A DNA stretch of 64,000 bases from Prodigiosinella confusarubida (GCF_002847015.1 NZ_CP025085.1:3038001-3102000), one strand, 5' to 3'. Counted from the stretch's first letter, positions 10,939 to 22,980 are shown. Notes: generated from the letters alone by a model not told the origin. Translations and numbers: made by a program.

Positions 10939-11931
10939 CTATGCTACCTTTTTCGATAATACTTGTTTATAACGGTCAAAGATTACTGCCACCAGCAGAA
11001 TCAAACCGCGCACCACATACTGGGAAAACGGCGAAATGTTCAGCAGGTTCATGGCATTTTCTACTGTTCCCAGAATCATGACCCCGGCGACCACATAGGA
11101 AATCTTGCCAATCCCCCCTTTTAACGACACCCCACCCAATACGCAAGCGGAAATAACAGTTAACTCATAACCGATAGAGGTCATTGGTTGACCACTGGTC
11201 ATGCGGGATGCCAAAATAATACCAGCCGCCGCAGAAACCAGCCCTGACAAACCAAAAATAATGATTTTGGTACGCACGACGGGGACACCGGCCAGACGGG
11301 ACGCTTCTTCATTACCACCAATGGCCAGTGTATTACGACCAAATGTGGTTTTATTAAGCAGCAATCCAAATATGATCATACAGCCGACAGTAATCCAAAT
11401 AGGCGCTGGCAGCCCTAACCAATTGGTATAGCCAAGCGCGAAGAAATGTTCATTTTCGATCCCTACTGCTCTACCATCAGAAATAATGTATGCGAGACCA
11501 CGCACGATCTGCATCGTCGCCAGGGTGGTGATCAATGCATTAATTTTCAGTCTGGCGATAACAAAACCGTTCAACAGACCGAATGCTACACCCAGCAACA
11601 AGCCCGCCGCGATACCTACCAATAAACTGCCGCTGAGGTTGATCACCACGGCAGTGGTTACCCCGGCGCAAGCAATTATCGAGGCAACCGACAGGTCGAA
11701 ATCACCGGAAGCCAGGCAAAACAACATACCGCACGACACCATGCCGGACATGGAAACCGCCAGCCCCAGTCCTTTCATGTTAATAAACGATCCAAAATTG
11801 GGAACAAACACACTACACGCAATAAATAACACTGCAAAAACCACTAGCATGCCGTAGTTATCCCAGATGCGGGACATTCCGATGCCACTCTTGTTGTTCT
11901 TCTCGGGTGTGGTAGACGTAACCGTTGACAT
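10939..11931 (-). CDS. araH: L-arabinose ABC transporter permease AraH
   Basis: This inner-membrane permease of the high-affinity arabinose importer has 330 residues and eight to ten membrane segments, in the ribose/arabinose permease family. Diagnostic regions are [42 protein letters not shown] and the cytoplasmic coupling loop [14 protein letters not shown] that contacts the ATPase. It follows araG by 17 bases. Confidence 0.96.
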   Translation of the reverse strand: MSTVTSTTPEKNNKSGIGMSRIWDNYGMLVVFAVLFIACSVFVPNFGSFINMKGLGLAVSMSGMVSCGMLFCLASGDFDLSVASIIACAGVTTAVVINLSGSLLVGIAAGLLLGVAFGLLNGFVIARLKINALITTLATMQIVRGLAYIISDGRAVGIENEHFFALGYTNWLGLPAPIWITVGCMIIFGLLLNKTTFGRNTLAIGGNEEASRLAGVPVVRTKIIIFGLSGLVSAAAGIILASRMTSGQPMTSIGYELTVISACVLGGVSLKGGIGKISYVVAGVMILGTVENAMNLLNISPFSQYVVRGLILLVAVIFDRYKQVLSKKVA

Positions 11932-11949
11932 TATTATGCTCCTTTGCGG

Positions 11950-13473
11950 TTAAGCAACCGCGGACTCAATAGCAGGGGTTTGTAACATCGCCAGGCTCAA
12001 TACTTTCTGTTCGCTGGCCTCATCGTGCAAGAGTTCACCGGAAACGGCACCTTCACGCATCACAACAATGCGATCCGCTAATCCAAGCACTTCAGGTAAG
12101 TCACTGGAAGCAAACAGGACCGCGATCCCTTGCTTGGCCAGCGTATAAATGACGTGATAAATTTCATGCTTCGCTCCCACGTCGATACCGCGGGTCGGTT
12201 CATCAAGCATGATGACGCGCATCTCTTCCGACAGCCAGCGGCCCAAAATGACCTTTTGCTGATTACCGCCGGAAAGATTCATGATCAACTGTTCTGGTGA
12301 CGGTGTTTTAATATTCAGCGCTTTGATTTGCTGATCTGCATTTTCGGCTTCCCAGCGGTTATTAATAAGAAAACCACTCTTCACGCTTTTACGCCGCGCA
12401 CTGATATTGATGTTATCGCGCACCGAATGTACCGGGATGATACCGTCCGCCTTACGATCTTCCGGGCAAAGCATCAGCCCCAGGCTAATGGCATCAATCG
12501 GTGAGGTAATTCGGGTCGGTTTCCCATCCAGCAACACTTCTCCTCCGGTAATTTGCGTAGCGCCAAACAGTCCTTTCATTAACTCACTGCGGCCCGCCCC
12601 AACCAGCCCGAACAACCCGACAACTTCGCCACTGCGCACACTGAACGATATGGGGGATTTCACTCCTTCAGCTTTTACCTCATGCAGGGTCAGACGTTCT
12701 TCACCATGTTCCCGAGATTCATACCCATAGATATCACCAAGATTACGGCCCACCATGGCCTTTACCAGCAAATCATGATTGGCCTGCCGTGTATCTTCGA
12801 ACGTTTTTACATAACGGCCATCCTTGAACACAGTAATGGCATCGCTGAGCGTAAAGATCTCTTCCATACGATGTGAAACATACAGGATGACCCGTCCCTC
12901 ACTACGCAACTCACGGATCACCCGGAATAATTGTTCAATTTCGCGGGCAGATAACGAGCTGGTCGGTTCGTCAAAGGCAATGATTTTGGCGTTTCTGGCC
13001 AACGCTTTGGCGATTTCCACCATCTGCCATTGGCCGATGGAGAGATATTTCATCGGTGTATCAGGATCAATATCCAACCCCAGATGTTGCAATTGTAGTT
13101 TAGCTTCATAGCGCAACAGGGAGTAATTCACTATTCCGCCTTTATGGGGTAATTGTCCCAGATAAATATTTTCTGCGACTGTCATCGTCGGTATCAGATG
13201 CAATTCCTGATAAATGATCGCCACACCGGCGTTTAGCGCCTCCATGGTGTTATTAAAATGGACAGGCTCGCCCTTAATACGGATTTCTCCCTGTGACGGG
13301 GTATAGTTACCGCTCAGAATTTTCAACAGCGTTGACTTTCCAGCGCCGTTTTCACCCATCAACGCATGGATTTGTCCTGCATGGCAGGAAAAACTGATAT
13401 CGTCCAGCGCCTTAACACCGGGAAAGTTTTTACTAATCCCGTGAAACGATAAATAGGGTGACTGTGCTGTCAT
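11950..13473 (-). CDS. araG: L-arabinose ABC transporter ATP-binding protein AraG
   Basis: This 507-residue protein has two tandem ABC ATPase domains. The first has Walker [13 protein letters not shown] near residue 39 and a D-loop region in [10 protein letters not shown]. The second has a degenerate nucleotide site ([17 protein letters not shown]), a good signature LSGGNQQK and Walker [13 protein letters not shown]. It is as long as E. coli AraG (504). It energises import through AraH with the binding protein AraF. The start at 13473 is preceded by a purine-rich stretch. A large stem-loop in the 170-base gap before it probably sets its expression below that of araF. Confidence 0.97.
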   Translation of the reverse strand: MTAQSPYLSFHGISKNFPGVKALDDISFSCHAGQIHALMGENGAGKSTLLKILSGNYTPSQGEIRIKGEPVHFNNTMEALNAGVAIIYQELHLIPTMTVAENIYLGQLPHKGGIVNYSLLRYEAKLQLQHLGLDIDPDTPMKYLSIGQWQMVEIAKALARNAKIIAFDEPTSSLSAREIEQLFRVIRELRSEGRVILYVSHRMEEIFTLSDAITVFKDGRYVKTFEDTRQANHDLLVKAMVGRNLGDIYGYESREHGEERLTLHEVKAEGVKSPISFSVRSGEVVGLFGLVGAGRSELMKGLFGATQITGGEVLLDGKPTRITSPIDAISLGLMLCPEDRKADGIIPVHSVRDNINISARRKSVKSGFLINNRWEAENADQQIKALNIKTPSPEQLIMNLSGGNQQKVILGRWLSEEMRVIMLDEPTRGIDVGAKHEIYHVIYTLAKQGIAVLFASSDLPEVLGLADRIVVMREGAVSGELLHDEASEQKVLSLAMLQTPAIESAVA

Positions 13474-13585
13474 TTCGGCTTCCTCATGGTTAATGCCTGT
13501 GATTACCCTTGTCGGGCAAACACGGCAGCCCTTCGGTTACGGATCGGGTTTTTTAGTATTGTTATAATCCGTTGATCAACGGTCT

Positions 13586-13626
13586 TGACACCAACACTGG
13601 CGTTTTGCCTGCCAGCGTTGGTGTCA
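13586..13626 (-). other. Stem-loop between araF and araG
   Basis: A 16-base arm at 13586-13601 pairs with 13611-13626 with one mismatch. It lies 18 bases after the araF stop in the araFGH transcript. Such a stem protects the upstream message and lowers read-through, which is the usual way to make more binding protein than membrane components. A second small palindrome, CCGTTGATCAACGG, is at 13569-13582. Confidence 0.7.
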
Positions 13627-13643
13627 TACCATCCTGTCTCTGA

Positions 13644-14627
13644 TTACATCAGGCCTTTCTTCTTCAATTCGGCTCTAAAGTTCTTGCGCGTAATTAACAC
13701 CACGTCCGTCACTTCGGTGAATTTCGGCGGCTCTATACCTTTAGTCACCCAGTTAAACAGCATCTGAATACTCTTGTAGCCGTGGATGTCCGGGCTCGGC
13801 AGCAGAGAACCGTAGAAACCGGTAGCTTTATCTTTGGAAAGTTCGTTGATCGCATCCACACCATTGATCCCGATACCAATGACATTCTCGGGCTTGAAGC
13901 CTTGCCCTTCAGTCGCGCGCACGCCACCCAGGACCGTATTGTCATTCATCCCGACTATCAGCCAGTTTTTCACTTCAGGATGCTGTACCAACATTGAGTT
14001 CCCGGCATCAAATGCCCCAGGGATGTCGTTGGATTTGGTCGGAACCTGATAAATCTGTTTTGCCGGGAAACCGGCGGCTTTCAGAGCATCCATCGACCCG
14101 GTGGTACGACGGCGGGCCGTATCAAGTTCATCGTCTGTAATGGCCATAACCGCCGTGTCTGATATTTTCCAGCCACGTTTATTCATCTCTTTCCACAGTT
14201 CCTGGCCCTGACGTTCACCAATTTTGGTGGCTGCCATCATGACCAGCGGAACATTGGTCATCGGTTTGCCTTCAGCGTTGACAAACTGATCATCAACAGC
14301 GATCACTTTCAGTCCATAGCCACGAGCTTTCGCCACAATCGCAGGGCCCAGTCTCGGATCAGGAGTACAGATAACGAAACCTTTCGCTCCATTGGCTGCC
14401 AGGCTGTCGATGGCATTCAGGGTTTTTTCACCATCCGGTACAGCAATCTTGATGACTTCAAAACCAAGATCCTTGCCAGCCTTATCAGCAAACCTCCATT
14501 CGGTCTGAAACCAGGGCTCTTCGGGTTGCTTGACCAGAAAACCCAATTTCAGAGTTTCCGCTATAGCTGATTGTGACATAATTGCTGTCAGTCCAATCAC
14601 CGCTAGCGCTTTAGTGAATTTATGCAT
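13644..14627 (-). CDS. araF: L-arabinose-binding periplasmic protein AraF
   Basis: This 327-residue protein begins with a signal peptide (basic MHKFTK, hydrophobic ALAVIGLTAIM, cleavage after SAIA). The mature part, starting ETLKLGFLVKQPEEPWFQTE, is the standard arabinose-binding protein start, with the conserved ligand residues in the KQPEEPWF segment. The protein delivers arabinose to AraG/AraH. It is the first gene of araFGH-C and is divergent from araBA; the 375-base gap between them holds the shared regulatory region. Confidence 0.97.
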   Translation of the reverse strand: MHKFTKALAVIGLTAIMSQSAIAETLKLGFLVKQPEEPWFQTEWRFADKAGKDLGFEVIKIAVPDGEKTLNAIDSLAANGAKGFVICTPDPRLGPAIVAKARGYGLKVIAVDDQFVNAEGKPMTNVPLVMMAATKIGERQGQELWKEMNKRGWKISDTAVMAITDDELDTARRRTTGSMDALKAAGFPAKQIYQVPTKSNDIPGAFDAGNSMLVQHPEVKNWLIVGMNDNTVLGGVRATEGQGFKPENVIGIGINGVDAINELSKDKATGFYGSLLPSPDIHGYKSIQMLFNWVTKGIEPPKFTEVTDVVLITRKNFRAELKKKGLM

Positions 14628-14836
14628 GGTCTTCTCCGCTGTTTTTTTCTCTATAACACTTCAATGATTTAAAGTGTGTAAGCGTTATTAGTAAGGTAAC
14701 GTCGGTCTGAACAACGTAAAAATGCACTGATTTATTGAGGTTGAGATATTCAGCATCGCTCAGACGCTGTTTGTTTTAGCTGTTATCTTCACCAAGAATG
14801 GAGAGCGTTATCACAGAAGAGAACTACAGCTGGTTT

Positions 14837-14926
14837 ATGCATACATTTAGCGAATTTAACCTAGCGTTAACTTTTGACAGACGTCACAAAATGATTAGTA
14901 GTGACAGAAAAATGCATACATCTAGC
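14837..14926. promoter_or_regulatory. araF-araB divergent control region with AraC-like repeats and CRP site
   Basis: Two 15-base direct repeats, ATGCATACATTTAGC at 14837-14851 and ATGCATACATCTAGC at 14912-14926, are identical but for one base and start 75 bases apart. Read on the minus strand they resemble AraC half-sites (TAGC, a short spacer, then a CAT-containing box), though the spacing is one base off the E. coli consensus. Between them, TTTGA-N6-TCACA at 14873-14888 is a good CRP match. The arrangement suits AraC with CRP acting on both divergent promoters. The rest of 14628-15002 has no gene; a GGGAG ribosome site at 14991 serves araB. Confidence 0.6.
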
Positions 14927-15002
14927 TAACGGCTCCTCACGTCATGCCGACGTCCTGTCTATCGTAACTAACAGTTAAAATAGAATTAACGGGAGCAGAA
15001 AG

Positions 15003-16688
15003 ATGAGTGCGGGTGCGATTACCATTGGTCTCGACTTTGGCAGCGACTCAGTACGTGCCTTAGCCGTCGACTGTCAAAGCGGGCACGAGCTCGAAACAGA
15101 AGTTATCTATTATCCGCGCTGGCGCCTGGGACAGTATTGCCAGCCTGCCAATAACCAATTTCGCCATCATCCTTTGGATTACATAGAATCATTGGAACAG
15201 GCCATTCGTGTGGTGGTATCACGGCTTTCCGTGGTTCAGCGTCAGCAGATTGTAGGTATCGGTGTGGACTCGACCGGCTCAACGCCTGCGCCGATCGATG
15301 AACAAGGCGAGATTCTGGCTCTGCATCCAGAGTTTGCCGAAAATCCCAATGCCATGTTTGTGTTGTGGAAAGATCACACAGCAATAGAAGAAGCGGAAGA
15401 AATCAACCGTTTGTGCCGTAGCGGACAGTTCCCGGACTATAGCCGTTACATCGGTGGTGTTTACTCATCGGAGTGGTTTTGGGCCAAGATTCTACATGTT
15501 TCTCGGCAAGACCCTAACGTACGGCAGGCTGCGGTTTCCTGGATTGAACTGTGCGATTGGGTACCCGCGTTACTGTCGGGAACCACAGCGCCACAACACA
15601 TCCGCCGTGGACGTTGCAGTGCTGGACACAAGTCACTCTGGCATCCTGACTGGGGTGGCGTTCCGCCAAAAGCCTTTCTGGAAGCGTTGGATCCCTGCCT
15701 GACAGAACGACTGCAATACCCGCTGTTTACCGATACCTGGACTGCCGATCTCCCTGTGGGGAAAATCACGCCAGAATGGGCGCAACGCCTGGGCGTCCCG
15801 GAAACAGTGATGCTTTCCGGCGGGGCATTTGACTGCCATGTCGGCACGGTAGGTGCTGGCGCCCAACCTTACACACTGGTTAAAGTCATTGGCACGTCTA
15901 CTTGCGATATTTTAATCGCGGATGAAGCTACAGTGGGTGAAAAGACCATCGCTGGCATCTGCGGCCAGGTCGATGGCAGCGTGGTGCCAGGTTATATCGG
16001 GCTGGAAGCCGGTCAATCCGCTTTCGGTGATATGTATGCCTGGTTTGGTCGATTACTGGGTTGGTCACTGCAACAGGCAGCTAAAGATCATCCTGAATTA
16101 ACGGCCCAGATGGAAGCGACCCAGTCCAAACTACTGGAGCGCCTTACCCAAGATTGGGCAGCTAATCCGACACTGGATCATCTACCGATTGTGCTCGACT
16201 GGTTTAACGGTCGCCGCACCCCTTTTGCCAATCAGCGACTGAAAGGTGTTATTACCGATCTGAATCTGGGCACTGACGCCCCTACACTGTTTGGCGGTTT
16301 TATCGCCGCGACCGCCTTCGGTGCACGCGCCATTATGGAATGCTTTGAATCACAAGGCATCCCGGTAGAGAACATTCTGGCATTAGGCGGCATTGCCCGT
16401 AAATCACCCACCATCATGCAGGTCTGTACCGATGTTATGAACCGGCCATTGCAGATTGTCTCTTCCGATCAATGCTGTGCTCTGGGTGCCGCTATTTTTG
16501 CCGCCGTAGCCGCTGGCATTCATGCCGATATTCCAACGGCTCAACGTCATATGGCCAGCAGCATCGAGCGAACATTGACACCAGACAAATACCGTGTAGC
16601 CCGTTACCAGCAGTTGTATGAACGTTATCAACAGTGGTGCCAAATGGCTGAACCCGCTTACCGCGCCACATCAAAACCCGGGGCCTAG
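15003..16688 (+). CDS. araB: Ribulokinase AraB
   Basis: This enzyme phosphorylates L-ribulose to L-ribulose 5-phosphate with ATP. The 561-residue FGGY-family protein has the N-terminal phosphate site [18 protein letters not shown], substrate-contact region [13 protein letters not shown], and the C-terminal ATP site [18 protein letters not shown] near residue 460. Length is close to E. coli AraB (566). The ATG at 15003 has GGGAG ten bases upstream. araA follows after 61 bases. No araD for the next step lies in this window, so the 4-epimerase must come from elsewhere. Confidence 0.97.
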   Translation: MSAGAITIGLDFGSDSVRALAVDCQSGHELETEVIYYPRWRLGQYCQPANNQFRHHPLDYIESLEQAIRVVVSRLSVVQRQQIVGIGVDSTGSTPAPIDEQGEILALHPEFAENPNAMFVLWKDHTAIEEAEEINRLCRSGQFPDYSRYIGGVYSSEWFWAKILHVSRQDPNVRQAAVSWIELCDWVPALLSGTTAPQHIRRGRCSAGHKSLWHPDWGGVPPKAFLEALDPCLTERLQYPLFTDTWTADLPVGKITPEWAQRLGVPETVMLSGGAFDCHVGTVGAGAQPYTLVKVIGTSTCDILIADEATVGEKTIAGICGQVDGSVVPGYIGLEAGQSAFGDMYAWFGRLLGWSLQQAAKDHPELTAQMEATQSKLLERLTQDWAANPTLDHLPIVLDWFNGRRTPFANQRLKGVITDLNLGTDAPTLFGGFIAATAFGARAIMECFESQGIPVENILALGGIARKSPTIMQVCTDVMNRPLQIVSSDQCCALGAAIFAAVAAGIHADIPTAQRHMASSIERTLTPDKYRVARYQQLYERYQQWCQMAEPAYRATSKPGA

Positions 16689-16749
16689 TCAGCCAACAAC
16701 CGTATATAGACGATTACATCTCCCTCTGGGATAAGAAACAGGAGTTATC

Positions 16750-18255
16750 ATGGATCACTTTAAGCAGCTTGAGGTCTGGTTTGTTATTGGCAGCCAGCAT
16801 CTTTATGGCCCGGAAACTTTACGTCAGGTAAAAGAAAACGCCGAAAAAGTGGTAAACGGCCTGAACAGGGACGCCGCACTACCGGTTAAACTGGTGCTTA
16901 AACCGCTAGTCAAAACCCCGGATGAAATCACTGCGTTATGCCGTGATGCCAATTATCAGGACAACTGTATCGGTTTGTTAACCTGGCTGCACACCTTCTC
17001 TCCCGCCAAGATGTGGATTGGTGGTCTAAGTATTCTGAACAAACCCTTGTTGCAGTTCCATACCCAGTTCAACGCCGAAATTCCGTGGGATACCATGGAT
17101 ATGGACTTTATGAACCTGAACCAGACCGCGCACGGAGGTCGGGAATTTGGTTTCATTGGTGCCCGTATGCGTCAGGCGCATCAGGTCATCGTCGGTTACT
17201 GGAAAGATAAAGCCGCTCACGAACGTATTGCCCAATGGATGCGTGTCGCGTCCGCTATTCAGGAAAGCAAACAACTGAAACTGGCCCGTTTTGGCGACAA
17301 CATGCGTGAAGTTGCGGTGACCGAAGGGGATAAAGTTGGTGCACAGATTCAGTTTGGTTACTCCGTCAGCGCCTGGGGACTGGGTGATCTGGTCGGAGTG
17401 ATAGACGATGTCGGCCAAGGGGATATTGATGCCCTGATTGAAGAGTATGAAACGACCTATACCCTGACGAACGCCGTGCAACTACATGGTCCAAAACGCC
17501 AGAATCTGTTAAATGCCGCACGCATCGAACTGGGGATGAAACGTTTTCTGGATCAAGGCGGATTCAAAGCGTTTACCACTAACTTTGAAAACCTGCATGG
17601 TCTGAAACAGTTACCGGGTCTGGCCGTTCAGCGCTTAATGCAACAAGGTTACGGTTTCGGTGCCGAAGGTGACTGGAAAACAGCAGCACTGCTGCGCATC
17701 ATGAAAGTGATGTCCCACGGTTTAAGCGGCGGCACCTCGTTCATGGAGGATTACACTTACAACTTCCAGCCGGGAAACAATCTGGTTGTCGGATCACACA
17801 TGTTGGAAGTGTGCCCCAGCATAGCGAAAGAACCAAAACCCATTTTGGATGCCCAGCATCTGGGAATTGGTGGCAAGGAGGACCCCGCTCGCTTGATCTT
17901 CTCTGCTCCGGCAGGGGCGGCGCTGAATGCCAGTCTCATTGACCTGGGAGATCGCTTCCGCTTGCTGGTGAATGCCGTGGATGCGGTTGAACAGCCCCAC
18001 CCACTGCCAAAACTACCCGTCGCCCGAGCTATCTGGCAGGCACAACCCTCACTGGAAGTGGCAGCCGAAGCCTGGATTATCGCCGGTGGTGCGCATCATA
18101 CGGTGTTCACTCAGGCCTTGAGCCTTGATTACCTGCGGATGTACGCGGAAATCAATAACATTGAACTGGTAGTGATCGACAATCAAACCAGCCTGTCTGC
18201 GTTTAAAGATGCGCTACGCTGGAACGAAGTCTATTACAAACTGTGCAGCCGATAA
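16750..18255 (+). CDS. araA: L-arabinose isomerase AraA
   Basis: This enzyme converts L-arabinose to L-ribulose in the cytoplasm. The 501-residue protein starts [21 protein letters not shown], the classic AraA N-terminus, and retains the Mn2+ ligands around [13 protein letters not shown] (Glu306 region), SFMEDYTY (Glu333), [11 protein letters not shown] (His350) and the final [10 protein letters not shown] (His450). An AGGAG ribosome site precedes the ATG. It is the distal gene of araBA; a small hairpin at 18311-18335 follows. Confidence 0.98.
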   Translation: MDHFKQLEVWFVIGSQHLYGPETLRQVKENAEKVVNGLNRDAALPVKLVLKPLVKTPDEITALCRDANYQDNCIGLLTWLHTFSPAKMWIGGLSILNKPLLQFHTQFNAEIPWDTMDMDFMNLNQTAHGGREFGFIGARMRQAHQVIVGYWKDKAAHERIAQWMRVASAIQESKQLKLARFGDNMREVAVTEGDKVGAQIQFGYSVSAWGLGDLVGVIDDVGQGDIDALIEEYETTYTLTNAVQLHGPKRQNLLNAARIELGMKRFLDQGGFKAFTTNFENLHGLKQLPGLAVQRLMQQGYGFGAEGDWKTAALLRIMKVMSHGLSGGTSFMEDYTYNFQPGNNLVVGSHMLEVCPSIAKEPKPILDAQHLGIGGKEDPARLIFSAPAGAALNASLIDLGDRFRLLVNAVDAVEQPHPLPKLPVARAIWQAQPSLEVAAEAWIIAGGAHHTVFTQALSLDYLRMYAEINNIELVVIDNQTSLSAFKDALRWNEVYYKLCSR

Positions 18256-18310
18256 GATAACCGGCCATTATCAGTCAATAAGCTCGCGGTATATTCAGGG
18301 GTTTTCATCA

Positions 18311-18335
18311 TGAGGCATCGGTTATCGGTGCCTCA
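18311..18335 (+). terminator. Possible araBA terminator hairpin
   Basis: TGAGGCA and TGCCTCA arms (extended by CG pairs and one wobble) form a ten-base stem with a five-base loop, 56 bases after the araA stop. There is no strong T-run behind it, so termination may be weak or rho-assisted. Otherwise 18256-18636 shows nothing beyond the rsxA leader. Confidence 0.4.
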
Positions 18336-18636
18336 CATTGCTGATTCATGTCGTCCACATACCAAAATCAATCTGCTGTTTTGCGGCTTAACCGTGTCTT
18401 ACTACCTACTGCTATTCCACTATTTTTCATTACTTCCGACAATCTCTAGGTCTGGCGGTTTTCTTTTTGGCTGTCACTGACGGCAGTCGTGATGCTTTTT
18501 CACCTTTATTTCAACAACAAACGATGTATTCTCTCTCTCAAAAGAATCGCTCAGCCGAATATCCCTACATTGGGTAATGTTGTCGAATGGCGGACAATGC
18601 CTGATAATATGCCGGTTTTATTTCTTAGGCACTGCA

Positions 18637-19218
18637 ATGACCGATTACGCACTTTTATTTGTTGGCACCATCCTGGTCAATAACTTCGTTCTGGTGAAGT
18701 TTCTGGGACTCTGTCCGTTCATGGGGGTTTCCAAAAAGCTGGAAACCGCTATCGGGATGGGGCTGGCTACCACCTTTGTCATGACGCTGGCGTCCATTTT
18801 TTCCTGGCTGGTAAATGCCTTTATCCTGCTGCCACTGGATTTGGTCTATTTGCGGACACTGGCGTTCATTCTGGTATTCGCCGTCGTCGTTCAGTTCACC
18901 GAGATGGCCGTGCGTAAAACCAGTCCGGCGCTTTATCGCCTACTCGGTATTTTCTTGCCGTTGATTACCACCAACTGCGCTATCCTCGGCGTCGCTCTGC
19001 TCAACGTAAACCAGTCACACAACTTCTTTCAGTCCGCCGTGTATGGTTTCGGTGGTGCAGTCGGCTTCTCCCTGGTGCTGGTATTGTTTGCTGCTATTCG
19101 TGAACGTATTGCCGTTGCTGATGTGCCAGCGCCGTTCCGCGGCGCTTCCATTGCCTTGGTTACCGCCGGGTTGATGTCTCTGGCCTTTATGGGCTTTACT
19201 GGCCTGGTGAAATTCTGA
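18637..19218 (+). CDS. rsxA: Electron transport complex subunit RsxA (RnfA)
   Basis: This 193-residue protein with six membrane helices is the first subunit of the Rsx/Rnf complex. The ATG at 18637 gives [20 protein letters not shown], the standard start; an upstream in-frame ATG at 18577 would add 20 unrelated residues. Conserved segments [11 protein letters not shown] and [13 protein letters not shown] contain the cysteines that hold a membrane-embedded iron-sulphur cluster in Rnf structures. In E. coli the complex reduces SoxR and switches off the SoxRS response; in other bacteria Rnf pumps Na+ or H+. It overlaps rsxB by one base. Confidence 0.97.
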   Translation: MTDYALLFVGTILVNNFVLVKFLGLCPFMGVSKKLETAIGMGLATTFVMTLASIFSWLVNAFILLPLDLVYLRTLAFILVFAVVVQFTEMAVRKTSPALYRLLGIFLPLITTNCAILGVALLNVNQSHNFFQSAVYGFGGAVGFSLVLVLFAAIRERIAVADVPAPFRGASIALVTAGLMSLAFMGFTGLVKF

Positions 19219-19796
19219 TGAGCACGATCTTCATAGCCATGATGGCATTAAGTGCTCTGGCGTTAGTGTCCGGGTTAATTCTGGGCTTTGCTTCCCGCCA
19301 TTTTAAGGTAGAAGAAGATCCGATTGTCGAACAGGTGGAAAACATGCTGCCGCAAAGTCAGTGTGGTCAATGTGGCTATCCTGGTTGTCGCCCTTATGCA
19401 CAAGCCATCGCCCTGAATGGTGAGCAAATCAATAAATGCGTACCTGGCGGCGAACCGCTGATGTTGAAACTGGCAGAGCGGCTGAATGTTAAACCACTGC
19501 CGTTAACCGATGCGGTGTCCTCACAGAAACCCGAACGTAAAATTGCCTGGATCGACGAAAGCAATTGTATTGGCTGTACCAAGTGCATTCAGGCTTGCCC
19601 GGTCGATGCCATTGTCGGCAGTACCCGCGCCATGCATACGGTAGTCAGTGATTTGTGCACTGGGTGCGATCTTTGTGTTGCTCCCTGCCCGACCAATTGT
19701 ATTGAATTACGACCTGTCGCCCCGACACCAACAAGCTGGAAATGGGATCTCAATACCATTCCGGTGCGCCTTATCCAAGTAGAAAACCATGTTTAA
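19218..19796 (+). CDS. rsxB: Electron transport complex iron-sulphur subunit RsxB (RnfB)
   Basis: This 192-residue protein has an N-terminal membrane anchor ([21 protein letters not shown]). It then carries the four-cysteine cluster CGQCGYPGC plus a later Cys, and two ferredoxin-type motifs, [12 protein letters not shown] and [12 protein letters not shown], binding [4Fe-4S] clusters. It passes electrons between the soluble donor side (RsxC) and the membrane subunits. It overlaps rsxC by eight bases. Confidence 0.97.
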   Translation: MSTIFIAMMALSALALVSGLILGFASRHFKVEEDPIVEQVENMLPQSQCGQCGYPGCRPYAQAIALNGEQINKCVPGGEPLMLKLAERLNVKPLPLTDAVSSQKPERKIAWIDESNCIGCTKCIQACPVDAIVGSTRAMHTVVSDLCTGCDLCVAPCPTNCIELRPVAPTPTSWKWDLNTIPVRLIQVENHV

Positions 19797-21924
19797 GCTG
19801 TTCTCAGCCTTCAGAAAAGACAGAATTTGGGACTTCGAAGGGGGAATACATCCTCCGGAAATGAAAACGCAGTCCAGCCGAATTCCTTTACGCCAGGTTC
19901 CGTTACCGGCATATTTCATCATTCCGCTCAAACAGCATCTCGGACCGGAAGGTGAACTGTGCGTTAGCGTCGGCGATAGCGTACTGCGTGGTCAGCCGCT
20001 GACTCGTGGCGTGGGAAGAACGCTGCCTGTTCATGCACCAACGTCAGGCACAGTTAATGCCATCCGCCACCATATGACGGCACATCCGTCAGGGCTGTCG
20101 GAACTCAGTATTATTATTATCCCGGATGGAGAAGACCGCTGGGGAGAGCGTCAGACTATGACAGATTATCGTCGCGCCTCCGCGGACACCCTATTGGCAC
20201 ATTTGCATCAGGCCGGTATCGCCGGACTGGGTGGTGCCGGTTTTCCTACTGCCGCCAAATTACAAGGTGGGTTGCCTGGTATTGAAACCCTGATTATCAA
20301 CGCCGCCGAGTGTGAACCCTACATCACCGCGGATGACCGTCTGATGCAGGAGTGTGCGGATGACATTGCGCTGGGTGTGGATATCCTCGATCATTTACTA
20401 CAGCCGCAACGCATTCTGCTGGGCATTGAGGACAACAAACCGGAAGCGATCACGGCACTAAAACAGGCATTGCAAAACTATCCCAACATTCAGATACGGG
20501 TTATTCCCACTAAGTATCCTTCCGGCGGTGCCAAGCAACTAACAAAAATTCTGACCGGGAAAGAGGTGCCTTTCGGCAAACACTCCTCCTCTATCGGTGT
20601 ACTGATGCAAAATATTGGAACGGTATATGCGATTAAACGCGCCGTAATAGAGGGAGAACCGTTAACTGAACGGGTCGTCACGCTGACAGGGGAAGCCCTG
20701 CGCCAACCCGGCAATGTCTGGGCGCGTCTTGGGACACCGGTAAGACATTTACTGCGCCACGCCGGATACCATGTTAATAACGCACGCCCGATGGTAATCA
20801 TGGGAGGTCCGTTGATGGGCTTTACCCTGCCTGCATTGGATGTTCCCGTTGTAAAGATCAGCAACTGCATTCTCGCCCCCTCCAGTGATGAGTTTCAGCC
20901 GCCGGAAGATGAACTCGCCTGCATTCGTTGCAGCAAATGCGCAGATGCCTGTCCGGCGGGGTTATTGCCACAACAGCTCTTCTGGTTCAGCCAAGGTCAG
21001 GAGCACGAAAAAGCCCGTAACCATCATCTATTCGATTGTATTGAATGTGGTGCCTGTGCTTATGTCTGCCCCAGCAATATTCCACTGGTACAGTATTATC
21101 GTCAGGAAAAAGCGGAAATCAGAGCGCAGGATCAGGACGCCCAGCGTGCGGCACAAGCCAAAACCCGTTATGAAGCCCGTCAGAGCCGCCTGGCACGGGA
21201 GAAACTAGCGCGTGAACAGCGTCATAAACAGGCTGCATCCACCACACCAACGACAGATAAACAGGCAGTGATAGCCGCGCTGGAAAGAGTTCGTAACAAA
21301 CAGACTGCACCAACACTGCAAGTGGCTATCCCCATTCAGCCAGGCCAAACACCGGATAACCGTGCCATTATCGCAGCCCGGGAAGCACGTAAAGCACTTG
21401 CACGGGAAAAGCAGGCAGAAAAATCGCCCGATACGATAACCGACACCGCAACTACGCCGCCTAAAGCTGCTGTGGCTACGGCGATTGCGCGTGCCAAAGC
21501 ACGCCAGGCTGAACAGCACATTCAGCCATCGGCCACAACGGCCGCCGTGTCACACGAAACTCCCCCATCGACTACCGATCCTCGTAAAATAGCGGTTGCC
21601 GCCGCAATCGCCCGGGTGAAAGCCCGTAAAGCCGCACAGGCTCAGAACGGCGTTGATGAACCGAAGAACACCGCAGAAGACGCCCTATCACGGGTAAATC
21701 AGGCGGAGAACAGTTGTTCGTCGTCAACGGAAAGCATACGCGATAAAGCACGAACAGTTGCTCAACAGCGCGAGGTCATTACCCGTAAAGAAGCGGAACC
21801 CGTCACGATCCCCCATGACGACGGTATTCTTGCTGATCCGCGTAAAGCGGCGGTTGCCGCCGCGATCGCACGGGTAAAAGCCCGAAAAGCCATACAGGCA
21901 TCGCAAAAGTCTCAAGAGGAATAA
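19789..21924 (+). CDS. rsxC: Electron transport complex subunit RsxC (RnfC)
   Basis: This 711-residue peripheral subunit is proposed to take electrons from NADH. It has the glycine-rich nucleotide/FMN site [16 protein letters not shown] near residue 145, an SLBB-type middle domain, and two [4Fe-4S] motifs, [12 protein letters not shown] near 381 and [12 protein letters not shown] near 420. From about residue 445 onward a long alanine-, lysine- and arginine-rich tail begins, with at least three copies of a unit of the form K-x-AVAxAIARxKAR (near residues 560, 600 and 685). Such repeat tails vary in length among enterobacteria; E. coli has 740 residues. rsxD starts at the next base after the stop. 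Confidence 0.97.
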   Translation: MFKLFSAFRKDRIWDFEGGIHPPEMKTQSSRIPLRQVPLPAYFIIPLKQHLGPEGELCVSVGDSVLRGQPLTRGVGRTLPVHAPTSGTVNAIRHHMTAHPSGLSELSIIIIPDGEDRWGERQTMTDYRRASADTLLAHLHQAGIAGLGGAGFPTAAKLQGGLPGIETLIINAAECEPYITADDRLMQECADDIALGVDILDHLLQPQRILLGIEDNKPEAITALKQALQNYPNIQIRVIPTKYPSGGAKQLTKILTGKEVPFGKHSSSIGVLMQNIGTVYAIKRAVIEGEPLTERVVTLTGEALRQPGNVWARLGTPVRHLLRHAGYHVNNARPMVIMGGPLMGFTLPALDVPVVKISNCILAPSSDEFQPPEDELACIRCSKCADACPAGLLPQQLFWFSQGQEHEKARNHHLFDCIECGACAYVCPSNIPLVQYYRQEKAEIRAQDQDAQRAAQAKTRYEARQSRLAREKLAREQRHKQAASTTPTTDKQAVIAALERVRNKQTAPTLQVAIPIQPGQTPDNRAIIAAREARKALAREKQAEKSPDTITDTATTPPKAAVATAIARAKARQAEQHIQPSATTAAVSHETPPSTTDPRKIAVAAAIARVKARKAAQAQNGVDEPKNTAEDALSRVNQAENSCSSSTESIRDKARTVAQQREVITRKEAEPVTIPHDDGILADPRKAAVAAAIARVKARKAIQASQKSQEE

Positions 21925-22980
21925 ATGGCTTTTAAAATAGCGAGTTCCCCGTTTACCCACAATCAGCAGACAACCCGTAATATCATGCTGTGGGTCATCA
22001 TGGCCAGTATTCCCGGTATAGCGACCCAGGTTCATTTTTTCGGCTACGGAAACCTGATTCAAATCGGGATTGCCATCGTCACGGCATTGATGGCAGAAAG
22101 CCTGGTGTTGTCGCTCAGAAAATATCCAGTCATCGGCACGCTCACAGATAATTCCGCATTATTGACAGCCATATTGCTCGGTATCAGTTTGCCACCATTG
22201 GCACCTTGGTGGATGATCGTGCTGGGTAGCGCATTTGCCATTATCATCGCAAAGCAACTTTATGGCGGTCTGGGCCAAAACCCATTCAATCCAGCGATGA
22301 TTGGCTATGTGGTATTGCTGATTTCTTTTCCAGTACAAATGACCAGTTGGCTTCCTCCGGCAGGATTCCAATCCGTGCCCATCGGTTTTCACGATACCTT
22401 GCTGGCCATTTTTACCGGCCACGATGCGTCAGGCATGGCGGTTCAACAGCTTATTCAGGGTGTTGATGGGATCACCCAGGCGACACCGCTGGACGCGATT
22501 AAAACCGGGTTACGTTCTGGCCATTCCGCTTCAGTTATCCTGCAACAACCGTTACTCAGCGGCATAATTGCTGGGCTGGGCTGGCAGTGGATTAACCTGG
22601 CGTTCCTGCTGGGCGGCCTGTTCCTGCTGCTGAGCAGAATCATCCATTGGCACATTCCATTCAGTATGTTACTGGCACTTTCCCTTTGTGCGCTGATCGG
22701 TTGGTTAATCAAGCCGGAAACCTGTGCGCCACCCATGATGCACCTGTTCTCCGGTGCCACCATGTTAGGGGCATTTTTTATCGCTACCGATCCGGTTACT
22801 GCCTCCACCACCAATCGAGGCCGCCTTATTTACGGTGCATTGATAGGCGTGCTGGTATGGGTCATCCGCACTTACGGCGGATATCCAGACGGTGTGGCTT
22901 TTGCCGTTTTGCTGGCCAACATCACGGTGCCATTGATTGATTACTTCACCAAACCGCGGGCATATGGCCATCTTCGCTAA
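21925..22980 (+). CDS. rsxD: Electron transport complex subunit RsxD (RnfD)
   Basis: This 351-residue membrane subunit has about nine helices, in the NqrB/RnfD family. The covalent FMN attachment motif S-G-A-T occurs in [20 protein letters not shown] near residue 275, where the threonine binds the flavin phosphate. An AAGAGGA ribosome site sits inside the end of rsxC. It lies between rsxC and rsxG in the conserved ABCDGE order. Confidence 0.97.
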   Translation: MAFKIASSPFTHNQQTTRNIMLWVIMASIPGIATQVHFFGYGNLIQIGIAIVTALMAESLVLSLRKYPVIGTLTDNSALLTAILLGISLPPLAPWWMIVLGSAFAIIIAKQLYGGLGQNPFNPAMIGYVVLLISFPVQMTSWLPPAGFQSVPIGFHDTLLAIFTGHDASGMAVQQLIQGVDGITQATPLDAIKTGLRSGHSASVILQQPLLSGIIAGLGWQWINLAFLLGGLFLLLSRIIHWHIPFSMLLALSLCALIGWLIKPETCAPPMMHLFSGATMLGAFFIATDPVTASTTNRGRLIYGALIGVLVWVIRTYGGYPDGVAFAVLLANITVPLIDYFTKPRAYGHLR

